Of a stretch of DNA of 64,000 nucleotides, positions 23,016 to 34,456 are shown one piece after another. A program made the position numbers and the translations under genes. Each line of letters begins with the position of its first letter. Position 1 is the stretch's first letter. This stretch comes from Polysphondylium violaceum (Eukaryota > Evosea > Eumycetozoa > Dictyosteliales > Dictyosteliaceae): NCBI GenBank assembly GCA_000277445.1, contig AJWJ01000010.1:44590-108589 (forward strand), given 5' to 3'. The notes under the pieces are model-generated. The model worked only from the letters and a program-made list of their open reading frames with translations, ran no database searches and had not been told where the DNA came from.

Positions 23016-24718
23016 CTAATCAGTTGCAGTAGTTGATTTTCTTTGTTTAATATTATTTGTGTCGATGGGAGTTGTGTTTACACTGTTTTTATCATTTTCA
23101 GTTTCCTGTGAAATGTCGTCAATGCTGTTACTGTGAGAGAGAGATAAGTCATCGTGTACGGAATTGGATTCCTCAATCTTTCTCTTGAAACGAGAGGCAA
23201 ATATCTTTTGTTTGTGTTCAGAGAAACGTGAACTTGGACGGAAATATTTAAGATATCCATCCCATGGTACATTTATAATGCCTGCTTTTCTAGCAATCAT
23301 TGCCTTGACACGATTTGCAAATTGAGTTGGTGTTTCTCCTTCTCTGATTGTCGTTGGCTCTAAATACCATACATCACATACCAATGCCCACGATGTCATG
23401 AGATTAAACATATGACGAATAAATGATTGTTTTTTGGAATTCCAAAATGCATCGACAAATAATGTACTGTATGATATGATAGTATTGGTATTAGTAAAAG
23501 ATACATTGTTTCGATACATAAGCTACTCCTACTCCTACACTTACTTGTATTTAATAGCGACTGGATAAATAATAGCATTTGGTAATTCAAAAGCACCCTT
23601 TTTAAACATTACACAATATTGATTGTTTACACAAACACCTTCTGGGAAAATCAATAAAGGATCTTTACTTTCGTCTGCAATATGTTTTGAAATTCTAATT
23701 GTTGTAACAATGATGATGATAATAGGATGAATAAGTATGTTGTGTATCAATAATGATTAGATTTACTACTACTCCTCTGACTACTTACTGTTGGGCAACT
23801 AAAAGTCTATCTTTAGATTCAGCTCTATCAAACCAAAGGCAACCTACACAATTTAATATCTTGTCTTGAATAAAACCAATGATTCCTTTATGTTTTTGAC
23901 CTACAGAAGCATGATTAAATTGGCTTTGTAAAACTACAAAATCCATAACGGTTGTATGATTTGCAACAAATATTTGATTCTTCTTTCTACGTGGTCTAAC
24001 ACCATGATACTTTATAACACCTGACCATGACATGATAAATACAATACACAAAAAGCTAATACATTTTCTCTAAATATCATAATAAATGATGATAATAACA
24101 ATATTAGTCATCTGCAAACACACTACTACTACTACTGCTGCTGTAAATAACATAAATATATACTTGATAAGTTTTCTTTTTAGCTTCATTTTTAACTAGA
24201 GTCGAAGACATTGTGAATGCAACGGCAAATGCTAAACAACCAAATATTAAACAAGTAAGTCTTAGTGGAAACAAGATACCATATCTAATAAAGGCACCTA
24301 ATAACCATGCTGGATAAAGATATATATTCCAGTTCCATGCACCTATTTCTGGACTAGTAAAACATTTTGTAAATTCATCGTCAACCAATACTTCAACACC
24401 ATCGGAAAGAAATGGTGATACATCTGATAAATTAAATCTAAAGATAACCAATACAGTCGTACAATTAATAATCACATACAGAATCCAATTCCTATACACA
24501 AGAAACACCTACTTTTTCGATGGATTCACTTGTTTATTTAATTTTTTCAATAGTTTCTCTTCAATGAGTTTAGATATCTCATCGATTTCAGAGGAATTGG
24601 TTGGGAGAAATAATGACCATGTATCCTCCTGACTGATCTCCATACTGCCGGGCGAGGGTGACTTTGAGCCACTGTTATTCCCATTACCTCCTCCACTGCC
24701 TCCACTACTTCTATTCAT
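23016..24718 (-). CDS. glycerol-3-phosphate acyltransferase, GPAT3/GPAT4 type
   Basis: Exons: 24513-24718, 24164-24491, 23789-24069, 23545-23694 and 23016-23466; about 471 residues. The PlsC-fold motifs are all present: NHTTVMD (H-x4-D catalytic pair), GCLWFDRAESKDR, FPEGVCVNN and YPVAIKY. So are the GPAT3/4-specific DAFWNSKKQSF, MTSWALVCDVWYL and FANRVKAMIARKAG. Two hydrophobic segments (about residues 70-85 and 115-165) anchor it in the ER or lipid-droplet membrane. It makes lysophosphatidate in triacylglycerol and phospholipid synthesis. Between exons 1 and 2 lies an in-frame TAG. Excluding it needs a 21-nt GT..AG segment (24492-24512), far shorter than other introns here. The true N-terminus is therefore uncertain. 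The enzyme call is firm. Confidence 0.92.
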
Positions 24719-24911
24719 TTTCTATGTACAACAAATTAAATTTAATTAATTATAAATATTTTATATCAAAAAAGATATATTATTTTTTTTATAAAATTTT
24801 TAAAAAAAATCAAAAAACCAACAAAAAAAAAAAAAAAAATAGAAAATGAAAAAATGAAAAATCTTTCATTTTTGATATACACCACACCCCCTTTTTGGTT
24901 TTACACCCATC

Positions 24912-26401
24912 ATGATGTTCAGCAGAAACGCTCGTAATATAAAACATTCAACAACATGTTTATTAAAACATTTTGATATTAAACATAGTAGACTTTTTTC
25001 TACAACCACAACAGCCAAATCTTTTGCATCTCGTGTCGATAAAATTTTAATTAAAAATATTCTCAACAGTAATATTAGTAATAGCAGTAGTAATAATAAT
25101 AATAATAGTAATTTTAGTTATGTTCAAAAACATTACACAACCATTGTAAATAATAACAGCAGTAGTAATAATAATAATATATCAATGAATGATTTTTTCA
25201 ATAATTATCAACAAAATACTATTGATAAACCATTAGAGAGTAAAATAGATTTAACAAGTAAATTTTTATTGCAATTTAAAAATCAAACAAACAATAATGA
25301 TAGTTGGGATTATTCATCAATAGAATCATTTTATTCCAAAGATAATCAAGTCACTCCCACAGTATTATCAAACTTTTTATTAATTAGAGATGATATAGAG
25401 AAATATATTTTATTAAAAATGAATAGTAATACTAAAGATACACCAACAATACTTGGTCAAGATTTAATATTATTTGATACTTTATTGGGTACTTTGATTA
25501 AAAAGAACATGAAGGTCGATGATTTATATTGTACGCCGTTACAACTAAGTATGGGAAAAGAAATTATTCACCAGATTATAAACAATGAAGCAGTTCATCC
25601 CTACCAAGACAAACAAAACTATATCGATGAGTTAAAGCAAAGAATAAGTAAAAACAAAATGTGTCTTGTATTGTTCCATCCAAGCATGAAAAATACACCA
25701 CTCATGTCTTTATATATTGTATTAAAAGAAAAAGTGCCAGATGGCATGGAGTCACTTGAAGAGATCCCCAAGCAAGAGTCTGACATTTGTTGTGCAATCT
25801 TTTATTCAATATCCTCTCTTCACAAAGGTTTAAAAAACGTGGATTTGGGTCATATTTTAATTTCAAAGGCTTTGAATTATATTCAATCAAATTTTGATAA
25901 AAACCATACATGGACCTATTTTACTTTATCTCCTTTACCAACTTTTAAATCTTATGTAAAAAGTATATAGATAGATCTCTAGTTTAATTTTTTAATACTA
26001 ATATAAAATTATTTTTAGAATTATCAAATAAAGATTCAAATTTACAAAAAGTGATTCAAGAATTTGAATCAAAAGCTCAAAGTGAAAAGATAAATATGTT
26101 GGATAGAATTAGATCTATTTTGGAGCCTTTGGCATATCAATATATTCAAGAGAAAAGAAAAGGTGGCAAAACATTGGATCCAGTTTGTAATTTTCATTTG
26201 AAAAATGGTGCAAATATTTATAGAATCAATTGGAAAGGTGATACATCCGAAAAACGATTGGAAGAAAGTTTTGGTATGATGATAAACTATGAATATGATA
26301 CAAAAATTAAAACACAAAACTCTATAAACTACAAGACCAATCATATCTTGTCAGAGAATCAATTATTTAAAGATAAATTAAATAAAATGTTGAATCATTA
26401 A
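24912..26401 (+). CDS. malonyl-CoA decarboxylase
   Basis: Two exons, 24912-25962 and 26019-26401; 477 residues. The family's C-terminal domain (acetyltransferase-like fold) is clear. Landmarks are EAVHPYQDK, AIFYSISSLHKGLKNVDLG, FTLSPLPTFK and, in exon 2, LDPVCNFHLKNGA followed by YRINWKGD. The HxS/T-type SLSPLP and NFHLxNG segments belong to the catalytic region that decarboxylates malonyl-CoA to acetyl-CoA and so relieves inhibition of fatty acid oxidation. The first 40 residues are rich in Arg, Lys, Ser and Thr with few acids (MMFSRNARNIKH) and look like a mitochondrial targeting sequence. Asn/Ser-rich stretches extend the N-terminal helical domain. It is divergent from the GPAT gene, with 190 nt between the starts, so opposing steps of acyl-CoA use share a promoter region. 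Confidence 0.92.
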
Positions 26402-26441
26402 TTTATTTTATATTAATGATGATAAATAATGAATTATATTA

Positions 26442-29400
26442 CTACCAATCATTGTTAATTTCATAACCTAAATCAACCAATAGTTGACCAGTTTCTTCCT
26501 TAAACCATCTTTTGTTTTCCGGAGTAAAATAGTTTTTCCAATCACCAATTTCACCTTTTCTAAAGAATTTGTTCTTATCAGAGTGTTCGTCGAATCCTCC
26601 TGGGGCGGTTTTATCGTTGACTGACAATTGCTCGGCCTCTGTGTAATCTAAATTTAAAAATTCATAGATAGCCCTACGATTCTCTTCGGGATTTCTGTGA
26701 AGCTCTTCATAGACGACCATATGTACTTCACTAACGGGGTTGGACTCGAGCTCTTGAATGACGGCTTTATCTTCTTTGACTCTTTTGGCCCAGCCACGAG
26801 CAATCAAACGGAAACAAATTTCTTTTTCCAACAGTTTGCTTGTGTGCTGATGGAAATAATCGGTATTGTTTTTATATTGACTAACATATCTTGCATCCAC
26901 AAGACCACTCTGGTTGGGTCCACACCAATTCTCAAAGCCACCTAATCTTACAAAATGCCAAAACAAGCTGACAATTACATCTCTGCCATCTCTAACAATG
27001 AGGATATATTTTGAGCCACTGATGATTGGTGCCAAAGGAGATGGAGTTTTCTCACCGGCCCAATTGATGAGCGGTGCCTGGGTTGGTGAAACACCAGACA
27101 ACAAAAGGTTTCTTACAAATGAGCGATACCAATTACGAGTGTATGAAAAATAAGGCTCTTTGGATGCAGCCCAAGGCTTTTTGGTGAATTTCTCGATACC
27201 ATCCTCCAACATGTGGAAATGGAATTCATGAGGGGCCATAAAAATTCTAGGATGTAAATCAACAACCTTTTTTAACCAAGATGTACCAGATTTCTCATGA
27301 CCTCTAATAAATACCAATCCAATGTGATTTCTATTTTCCAAATAAGGTACTTCTTCACCATTTTCATTAAAATCTCTAAATTGCTCTTTAACATCAATGC
27401 CTCTACCCATCACTTTTTGACACTTGTCAATCATTTCTTTAGATTTCTGTGTAATTGCTGAAATTTCATTCACATAACCTCTTTTCGATGTTAAAAAGTG
27501 TCTAGTTGCCATTGGTGTTAAATCAAAATTATTTGGTAATACATCTGTAATTTTAAAAATAATAAATATTGGTTAGTTATGAAATATGAGACATGGATAT
27601 CCAAAATCAGTCTGCTACTTACTATCTATATGTTTTAAAACTCTAAGTTCTTGATTATATGTGGTTGGGGAGTCCAAATCATTTTTTTTAGAAATAAATA
27701 AGTTCTTGGGGATGGCTTCAATATTGATACCCTGACTAGATGCTCTTGAATAAAATTCCCAATTTCCACCATATTCAATTTCAGAGTAATAATCATTTTC
27801 AACAGAATAGAAAATTGAATATTCTTTTACAATTTCATTGTGTACCAACATATTATTACTACCAAAACAATTGTACATGATGCCAGATAACCCTGAGCAA
27901 CCCATGAATATTGATGATATCTTTTCATGTTGCTTGGCACCGGCGTTTGATGTGGCGGCAGCTGCAATTAGTTCACCATTGGTGACGTTGTTGTATTGAG
28001 TTGAACTTGTAATCAACAATGATTTTGTATTTGCTTGAACGACACCCAATATTCTCAATGTGTGAAGATTATACAGATAGTCGTAGGGATCGATAAAGAG
28101 ATAAAATTCACCTAAAGCGTGCTCGAGAATTTCTTTAGAGTTCCATGGCTGGAATGGTTGTAAAAGGTATTCATTGATTGGCACTAGACGAAGTGGTATA
28201 TTGCTTGTATTCAAACTTTTTAATTCCTCTGTCAACTTGTCTGGTAAATCAAACAAGTATTCATGAGTTGTTGCCAATACTACTTGTATGTCCCAGTGCT
28301 TACTATTTTGATATGCGCTCTTTACTACATTTATATTCAAGATTATGCTGTCTATATTGTCTTTTTGATAAACTAAAATGATTGACAACTTCTTTTTAAT
28401 GCTTTCGTTGGTTGTTACTGCGGCTGTTGCTTTCTTTTTTGTGAGACCAACGACTGAATGCCAGTTTGACCATATCTTCTGACGAGTGTATTCATCGATA
28501 GCAAATCGAGCTGAATAAACACCAACTTGTTTAAGATACATAATTTTCTTTGCCAAAGCCACGGCCTTTGGATTAAACATTACTCTTTCCCTATCTTGTG
28601 GATGAATCAATTCTGGTATGCCACCAACGTTTGTCGAAATGATGGCAAGTTGATGAGTAAGACACTCGAGGACAGTGTTTGGTGAATTGTCAATGGGTGA
28701 TGCTACAACAATGAGTTTCTTATCTTTGTCATTGTTTAAATAATCGATTGCCTCTGTATGACTCTTTCCAAGAAGAACAGAGCACGTGATGTTTAAAACC
28801 CTGTAGCAACGATTCAAAATATATGTGTCGGCCATTGTATTGATTTCCACCAGCTTTGTATTTGATCCAAGGAATGTGATACGAGTGCTTGTACTTCTCA
28901 ACATGGTTGTCAAAGACTCTAATGCTTTCATAAATATATCCAAACCTTTTCTCGACTCGAGTCTACCAAAGAAAATGATTTCATTAAAATCGTGACGTTG
29001 TGACTCGAGGTTTTGTTCAACGAAAAACTCTTGTTGATTCTGGCCAGGTAAGAGATTTTGGTGCACATAAGAGTTGTTGGGTAGCTGCCATCTATTATAT
29101 TTCATCCAATTCAACATATACTGACTGGGTGATATCAACCAATCTGAATATTCAACAGACTTTCTCTCCAGGTAGTCAACTTCAAAATGTTTGCCATCGT
29201 CCAGGTTGGCTGAATTGGCAGTTCTCTCCCAAAGATGTGGGCCATGACCACCAATGACAAACAGTAATCTACTGAAATATAGACCTTGATGTTTGGCCTT
29301 CAAAGAAAAGTAGGCCATACCGCCATTGTCGTGAAAGTGTATAATATCAAAATCCTTTTCACCATGTGCACACAACCATAAATAAATCTTGTATGCTCTA

Positions 29401-30065
29401 ATACATGGCCCTGTGCATCCTATCACACTGCCCAAATCATTCAAATGGGTGATTTCCACTTTAATATCGTTGGGATTCTCTTCGATCGAGCCGATTGGAT
29501 GGGCATAAAACGAGTTTTGAAAGTCCAATATCACCATTCTGATGCCCCTCGATCCATAGGCTTGTATCCAGTGAGTGGGAGACAGTTTTTTCACTTGATT
29601 CACCAACACAATAGTCACATTGTGTCCATCTTCTTTAAGCTTTTGTGAAAGTGCAGTGTAGGCCGTTCCGATGCCGCCCCCCAACACAGGACCCTCGATT
29701 TCCGTTGTTACAATCGCAACTCTTCTCTTTTGAGGCATCGTTGAGGGGTCCCTGTCATTCCACCATTGATGTCTATTTTTATATATATGTTTTGGATCGG
29801 TGTTTGATTCATCGTTGCTGTATGCGTATAATTGAGGGAATGAATCATTTATAAATCTTGTATAAACGGCGTCATTGTCGTTGTTGCTAAATCTGTTGTT
29901 TCTGTATGTCGATTTATGTGAAAGCTCTTCTTGGGCCTTTATCTCCTTTTGCTTCTTTTGTAGTGATTCTATATTTCTACTATTGAGTATAAACACCACC
30001 AAGCATGTAAAAAAAACACCTAACCATATTTGTTTGGACCAAAGCCTAAATATTCTTGTCACCAT
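26442..30065 (-). CDS. fused GT4-type glycosyltransferase / GT-A-like domain / sulfotransferase
   Basis: Two exons, 27623-30065 and 26442-27544. The 78-nt intron (GTAAGT..ACAG) joins them in frame (phase 1), giving 1181 residues. Residues about 11-28 are a signal anchor, so a type II Golgi protein is expected. Residues about 110-540 are a GT-B fold enzyme: VAIVTTEIEGPVLGGGIGTAYTALS (UDP/ADP-sugar loop), FFGRLESRKGLDIF, and the E-x7-E pair in VLECLTHQLAIIST..GIPEL. Residues about 560-800 resemble a GT-A domain (LSIILVYQKDNIDSIIL; IDPYDYLYNLHTL). Residues about 826-1181 are a PAPS-dependent sulfotransferase: GHEKSGTSWL (896-905, 5'-phosphosulfate loop), IVRDGRDVIVSLF (3'-phosphate loop) and RKGEIGDWKNYFT. 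It would add a sugar and sulfate to the same glycan. An ATG inside exon 2 could start a separate sulfotransferase, but splice phase argues for fusion. Confidence 0.82.
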
Positions 30066-30442
30066 TTGTTTTAGATATATATATAAATACGAATTTGGGT
30101 GTGGTGTGTGAAAATTTTATATCACCGAGAATGATATAAATGTCTACCACTACGAAAAGTATGATTTTTATAAAAGTTTAATTATGACGTTTTCCTATAC
30201 TGGTGTTGTTCTCCCACTATTTTTATTAGATTTGCGACCATGTAAATGAAAAAAATTCAAAAAAAATTACAAAAAAAAATAAAAAAATAAAAAAAAAACG
30301 ATAAAGAGTTTTCGGAGAGGATATTTTTTTTTTCAGACCCAGTGCGCCCACAAAGGGGTTTTTAAACAGTTTTCAATCTTCAACTGGTTTAATAATTTTT
30401 AAAAAAAAGAAAATATCTACAAATACAAATCTTGATTGTTTA
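30066..30442. other. intergenic
   Basis: About 375 nt, with poly-A runs (30250-30300) and a short GC-richer patch near 30335. It holds the promoter of the GT/sulfotransferase gene. No gene was seen. Confidence 0.5.
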
Positions 30443-33400
30443 TTAATATAAACTCTGGAGAGGTCGATTGAAATGACAGTGACCGGAAAACTCGAGTGCT
30501 TCTATTGTGGGCGGAAGAGTGCCAGTGAAATAAGGTGTACCAAGGATCAGTGTCTTTACACTCGGCGGCAAAAGATCGATGTTCGAAAGATTAAGTTTTG
30601 AATCATTCATATGTAGTTTAGTTAGGGATTTTGGAAATGCACTTGCTTCTATTGTATCTGAGCCATGTGTTTGATAACTCAAAGTGGTGTCACCATTTAG
30701 AATCAACACTTTTAGAGAAGGTGGAGAGCTGTGTAAAAAAGTTTGATCAATGGTGGAGTTCAACTCCAGGGTATGTAAATTACTCATTTGTAAAAGTATC
30801 TCTTTGAGATCTAGATTTGCAAACCCTTGACCTAAACTAATCTCTTCCAAAAGAAGGGGCAAAGGAGTAGGGAAATTCTCGACTGATCTCCCAAACTTTA
30901 AGATTTTTAATCCACTTGGAACACTGTATTTTTCTTGTTTAAAGGTCGTGCCAAATTCAAGTCTTTTTAAACCCTCTGGAATAGCACCTGGCTCCAAAGG
31001 CTGATTAAATGAATAGCCAAATATTAACTTCGTTAAATTGTTTGGAAGGACTCTAGGCTCGATAGGCTGATCAAAGCATTCTGAGAACTTTAACTCCTCT
31101 AGTGTTTCAGGAAACGTGTCTTTATGTATTGGTTGGTTAAAATGATTACCTAGATCAAGTATTTTCAAAAAGGGCGGCAAATGAAAATGTTGTTGATTAA
31201 ATTTTTCAAAAAAGTACATTCTTTCCACTGTATTTGGAATGGTGTCTGGGAAAATTGCTTCATTAAAATAAAAATTAAATCTTAGTGTTTTAACATTTAA
31301 ATGGCTAATGGTACCTGGGATTATGGTAGAAGCAATTTTTAAATCCAAAAAACAAGTTTTTGGAAAAGAATAGTTTACTTTTTCTTTTGGCTCTTGCTCT
31401 TCTTTTTGATTTAAATCAAGATCAACAATGGCATTAGTTTGTATACTTTCAATAGATGAACCTATAATAATCGAATCTTGATCACTTTTTACTTTTAAAT
31501 GTTTAACAAATCTTAGTAGTTTTGAAAGCTCATTGACATTATTTAATGAAATCTCTAAGTGAGATATGGACGGCGGAAGATTAACCAATGAGGCTGGGTA
31601 TTTAAAGTGATTGGAGTGTGAAAAAGATAGATGGGATAGAAAAGGTGGAAAAGAATTGGCAACGATTGGATGTGGATAAGATCCTTTAAAAACAATATAT
31701 TTGAGATTATTTGGAAGATATATGTTTGAGATGTTTTGGCTAAAAGCTGTACCAAAGACTATTTGGGTAATTGATAAGGGAAGAGTATCCTTTAATATAG
31801 TTTGATTAAACCTATTTCCAAATATCAAAGTCTTGATATGACTTGGAATGACTCCCTTTGGTATAATTTCATTTTTTCCCCAAATTAAAACAGTGGCCGA
31901 TGGCGAAATGGGAGCGTCTGGTTGATAAAATGCATATTCTTGATCCAAAAGATTACGTTGAATTAAAAATGATGGAATGGAATAATATAAAAAATATCCA
32001 AGGGATAAAATCACTCTTTTCACAGTCAAGGGAATCACATCTCCCAAATGGTCAATTGGAGCCCTAATTGATTTAAACTCTAGAATTTCTACTGTTGGGG
32101 GAATAGAATCTGGATTGATGTTAGTGGTAGAAATAACAAGATGTGTTACAGATGGTGGTATTTTATTGCGATTCAGCCCATTAACCTCAGATAAATAGAG
32201 CCAGGTTACAGATTTCGGTATTTGCTTCTGCAAATTTTTACCTGCTGTGATTCGCTTTCTAAGTTTCAAATGAGTAACTCCATGGGGGATTTGGGGTAAA
32301 TCATTGATATCAAGTCTTTTGACATTTCCTTTATAATAAAGTTTTTTACTCTTTTGTCTCAATCCTTCAACTTGATTGGGAAGATCTAGTACTTCAAAAC
32401 TTGATGGTAAAAGTAAATTCAAATTCTTAAATCTATTAAAAACGTTGTTATTACCAGATACTTTTACTGCCATTATTGTTGGGTAATAATTGGAAAGGAT
32501 CTTTTTCTTTAAAAATAAATTTCTCCAAATTATTAAAAATGATTCATTGGTTGTTGTATTTTGATTTTGTGTAAAACTAGTTTTATATTTAAAAAATATT
32601 AATATCAAGATATAATTAATCAAAACAAAAATTAAACTCTTACTTTTTAGATTTATCATATTTTGAAATCAAAAACTCTTGAATTGCATTTAAATCACTG
32701 TATTTTGACAAATCCTCACCATCTTCAATTTTGATTTCCAAATTTTTGACAGTTGGTGCAATTAATGAAGGATCTACAGTAAAAGGTCTATTGATTGTAA
32801 TGGATTCTAGTCCTTCTGGATAATTGGAGGGTAATAAAGATGATTTTAAATGTTTAATGGGCACATTTGGAAGGTATATTTTTTTATCTTGATATACATC
32901 CCCAATGCTTATTAAATCTATTGGTAGTTTTGAATTTGTCTCTAGGGTTAAAACATGATCATTTCGAGTCCCATATAATAAAGAATCTTTAGTAATTGAT
33001 CTATTGTGGTCTCCCATGATAATTTGACAAGCTAAAGGTTCTAGCCAATATTCTAGATAGTTTAATTTCATATTGCTGGGGAAACATGTTTTAGTTTTCA
33101 AATAAGTGAGTGAGTTTGGTAAGTTGGCGAGATGAAGTATATGATTCGGTGATGCTGATATATCTAAACTCTCGAGGCAAGAAGGAAGAGCTTCAGGGGT
33201 CAAGTGTTGTTTAAAAGAGTAATTTAATTTTAGATGTTTAAGTTTTGGTATATTTGGTGAGTACTTGATCACTTGGTAACGATAGTATTCTAAGCGATCT
33301 ACAATGGTATACCCATGCGGTAACTGTGTACCACAGATGTCGATATTTTCTAAACCTGATGGTAAAACTATAGGTTTAGGAGGAAGAGGTTGGCAAAATA

Positions 33401-34270
33401 CTAACCTTAAGCGAGTAACATTTCTAGGTAAACTACCACGTTGATAAAGCCAATGTGAATCATCCATTCTACGAACAGATATAGACAAGTAAGTTAGACT
33501 AATGGGTATATCGAGATTTCCATATATATTTAATGTGAATTTATCTAGTGCAAGACATCTAAGTTTTTTTGGAAAAGAAATCAAAGATAAGTCTTGGTTA
33601 AATTCTCTCAATATTAGAGTATGTAAAGAATCTGGGAGAATACCTGGCTTAATGGGACAGTTGACATAAATAAGAGTTATTCTTTTAATGCCATTTGGAA
33701 TTGGGGTGGAGATGGTTGGTGGGGACCACACTATATGGTCCACAGCAGGAATAGGACTATGATGGTCACCTATAAAATGTTTAATTGGCTCTGTATCATA
33801 TTGCTGTTGATCAAGTGTATATCGATCTAGAAATTCAAAGTCCACCCCTTTTTCCAAACATTTATTTTTAATTTTCTCTTTTAAAGCTTCCATATATAAA
33901 TTTTCATCTGGTATATTTGGGCTATCTGGTTTAGGTTCATTGACATAGTGTAAGTTATATACTTTCATTTTGACTATTTTTATGTGCTTGTGAAACATTA
34001 AGCTTAATGATTCAAAGATTGTTGATATTTTGTCATCACATTGACCTCGATAAAGATGATTAATTTTAAATATCAAAACTTTTGATGCTTTGGTGGTAAG
34101 TGGATGTACTCTCCAACCACTAAGATCGCTAAATATCAATGGAATACATAAATCATTTCTTATTTCATCTTCTATATCCCTATTGAAAAATAAGTATAAA
34201 TACCCTTTGATCAATTCTAATCACTCTCGTTAACTACATACCATGATTCGAATCTCATATCTTTATTCAT
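30443..34270 (-). CDS. large FNIP-repeat protein (possibly two fused FNIP units)
   Basis: Proposed exons are 34242-34270 (nine codons), 32644-34179 and 30443-32576; 1232 residues in one frame. FNIP repeats, the 22-residue leucine-rich-like repeats typical of dictyostelids, run through both halves. Examples are IKTLIFGNRFNQTILKDTLP, LTKLIFGYSFNQPLEPGAIP and LKRLEFGTTFKQ. The second half begins with the FNIP-family leader (FLIIWRNLFLKKKIL), which is F-box-like. The intron 32577-32643 (GTAAGA..CTAG, 67 nt, AT-rich) removes a stop and keeps phase. Without it, the two CDSs would overlap by about 20 nt on one strand, which is unlikely in a eukaryote. FNIP arrays are presumed protein-binding; the function is unknown. 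Two separate genes remain possible. Confidence 0.7.
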
Positions 34271-34456
34271 TATTTATTTGAGATAATCTCAATTGATCAT
34301 AAAAAATTTACAAAAAAAGGAAAAAAAAGGGAAAAGAGCAAAAGTTGATTTTTCACTTTTTTTCAAAATATTCCAAACAAATAAATAATAAATTAATAAA
34401 ATAAATTATAATTTATACATAGTCTTTTATTTCGATATTGTTTCTAATGTTATTAT

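Noticed and set aside
26442-27512. Sulfotransferase as an independent gene starting at the ATG at 27512
   Set aside because: Coding character and frame continue upstream to a good acceptor at 27545 that joins in phase to the glycosyltransferase donor at 27623. Kept as an alternative only.
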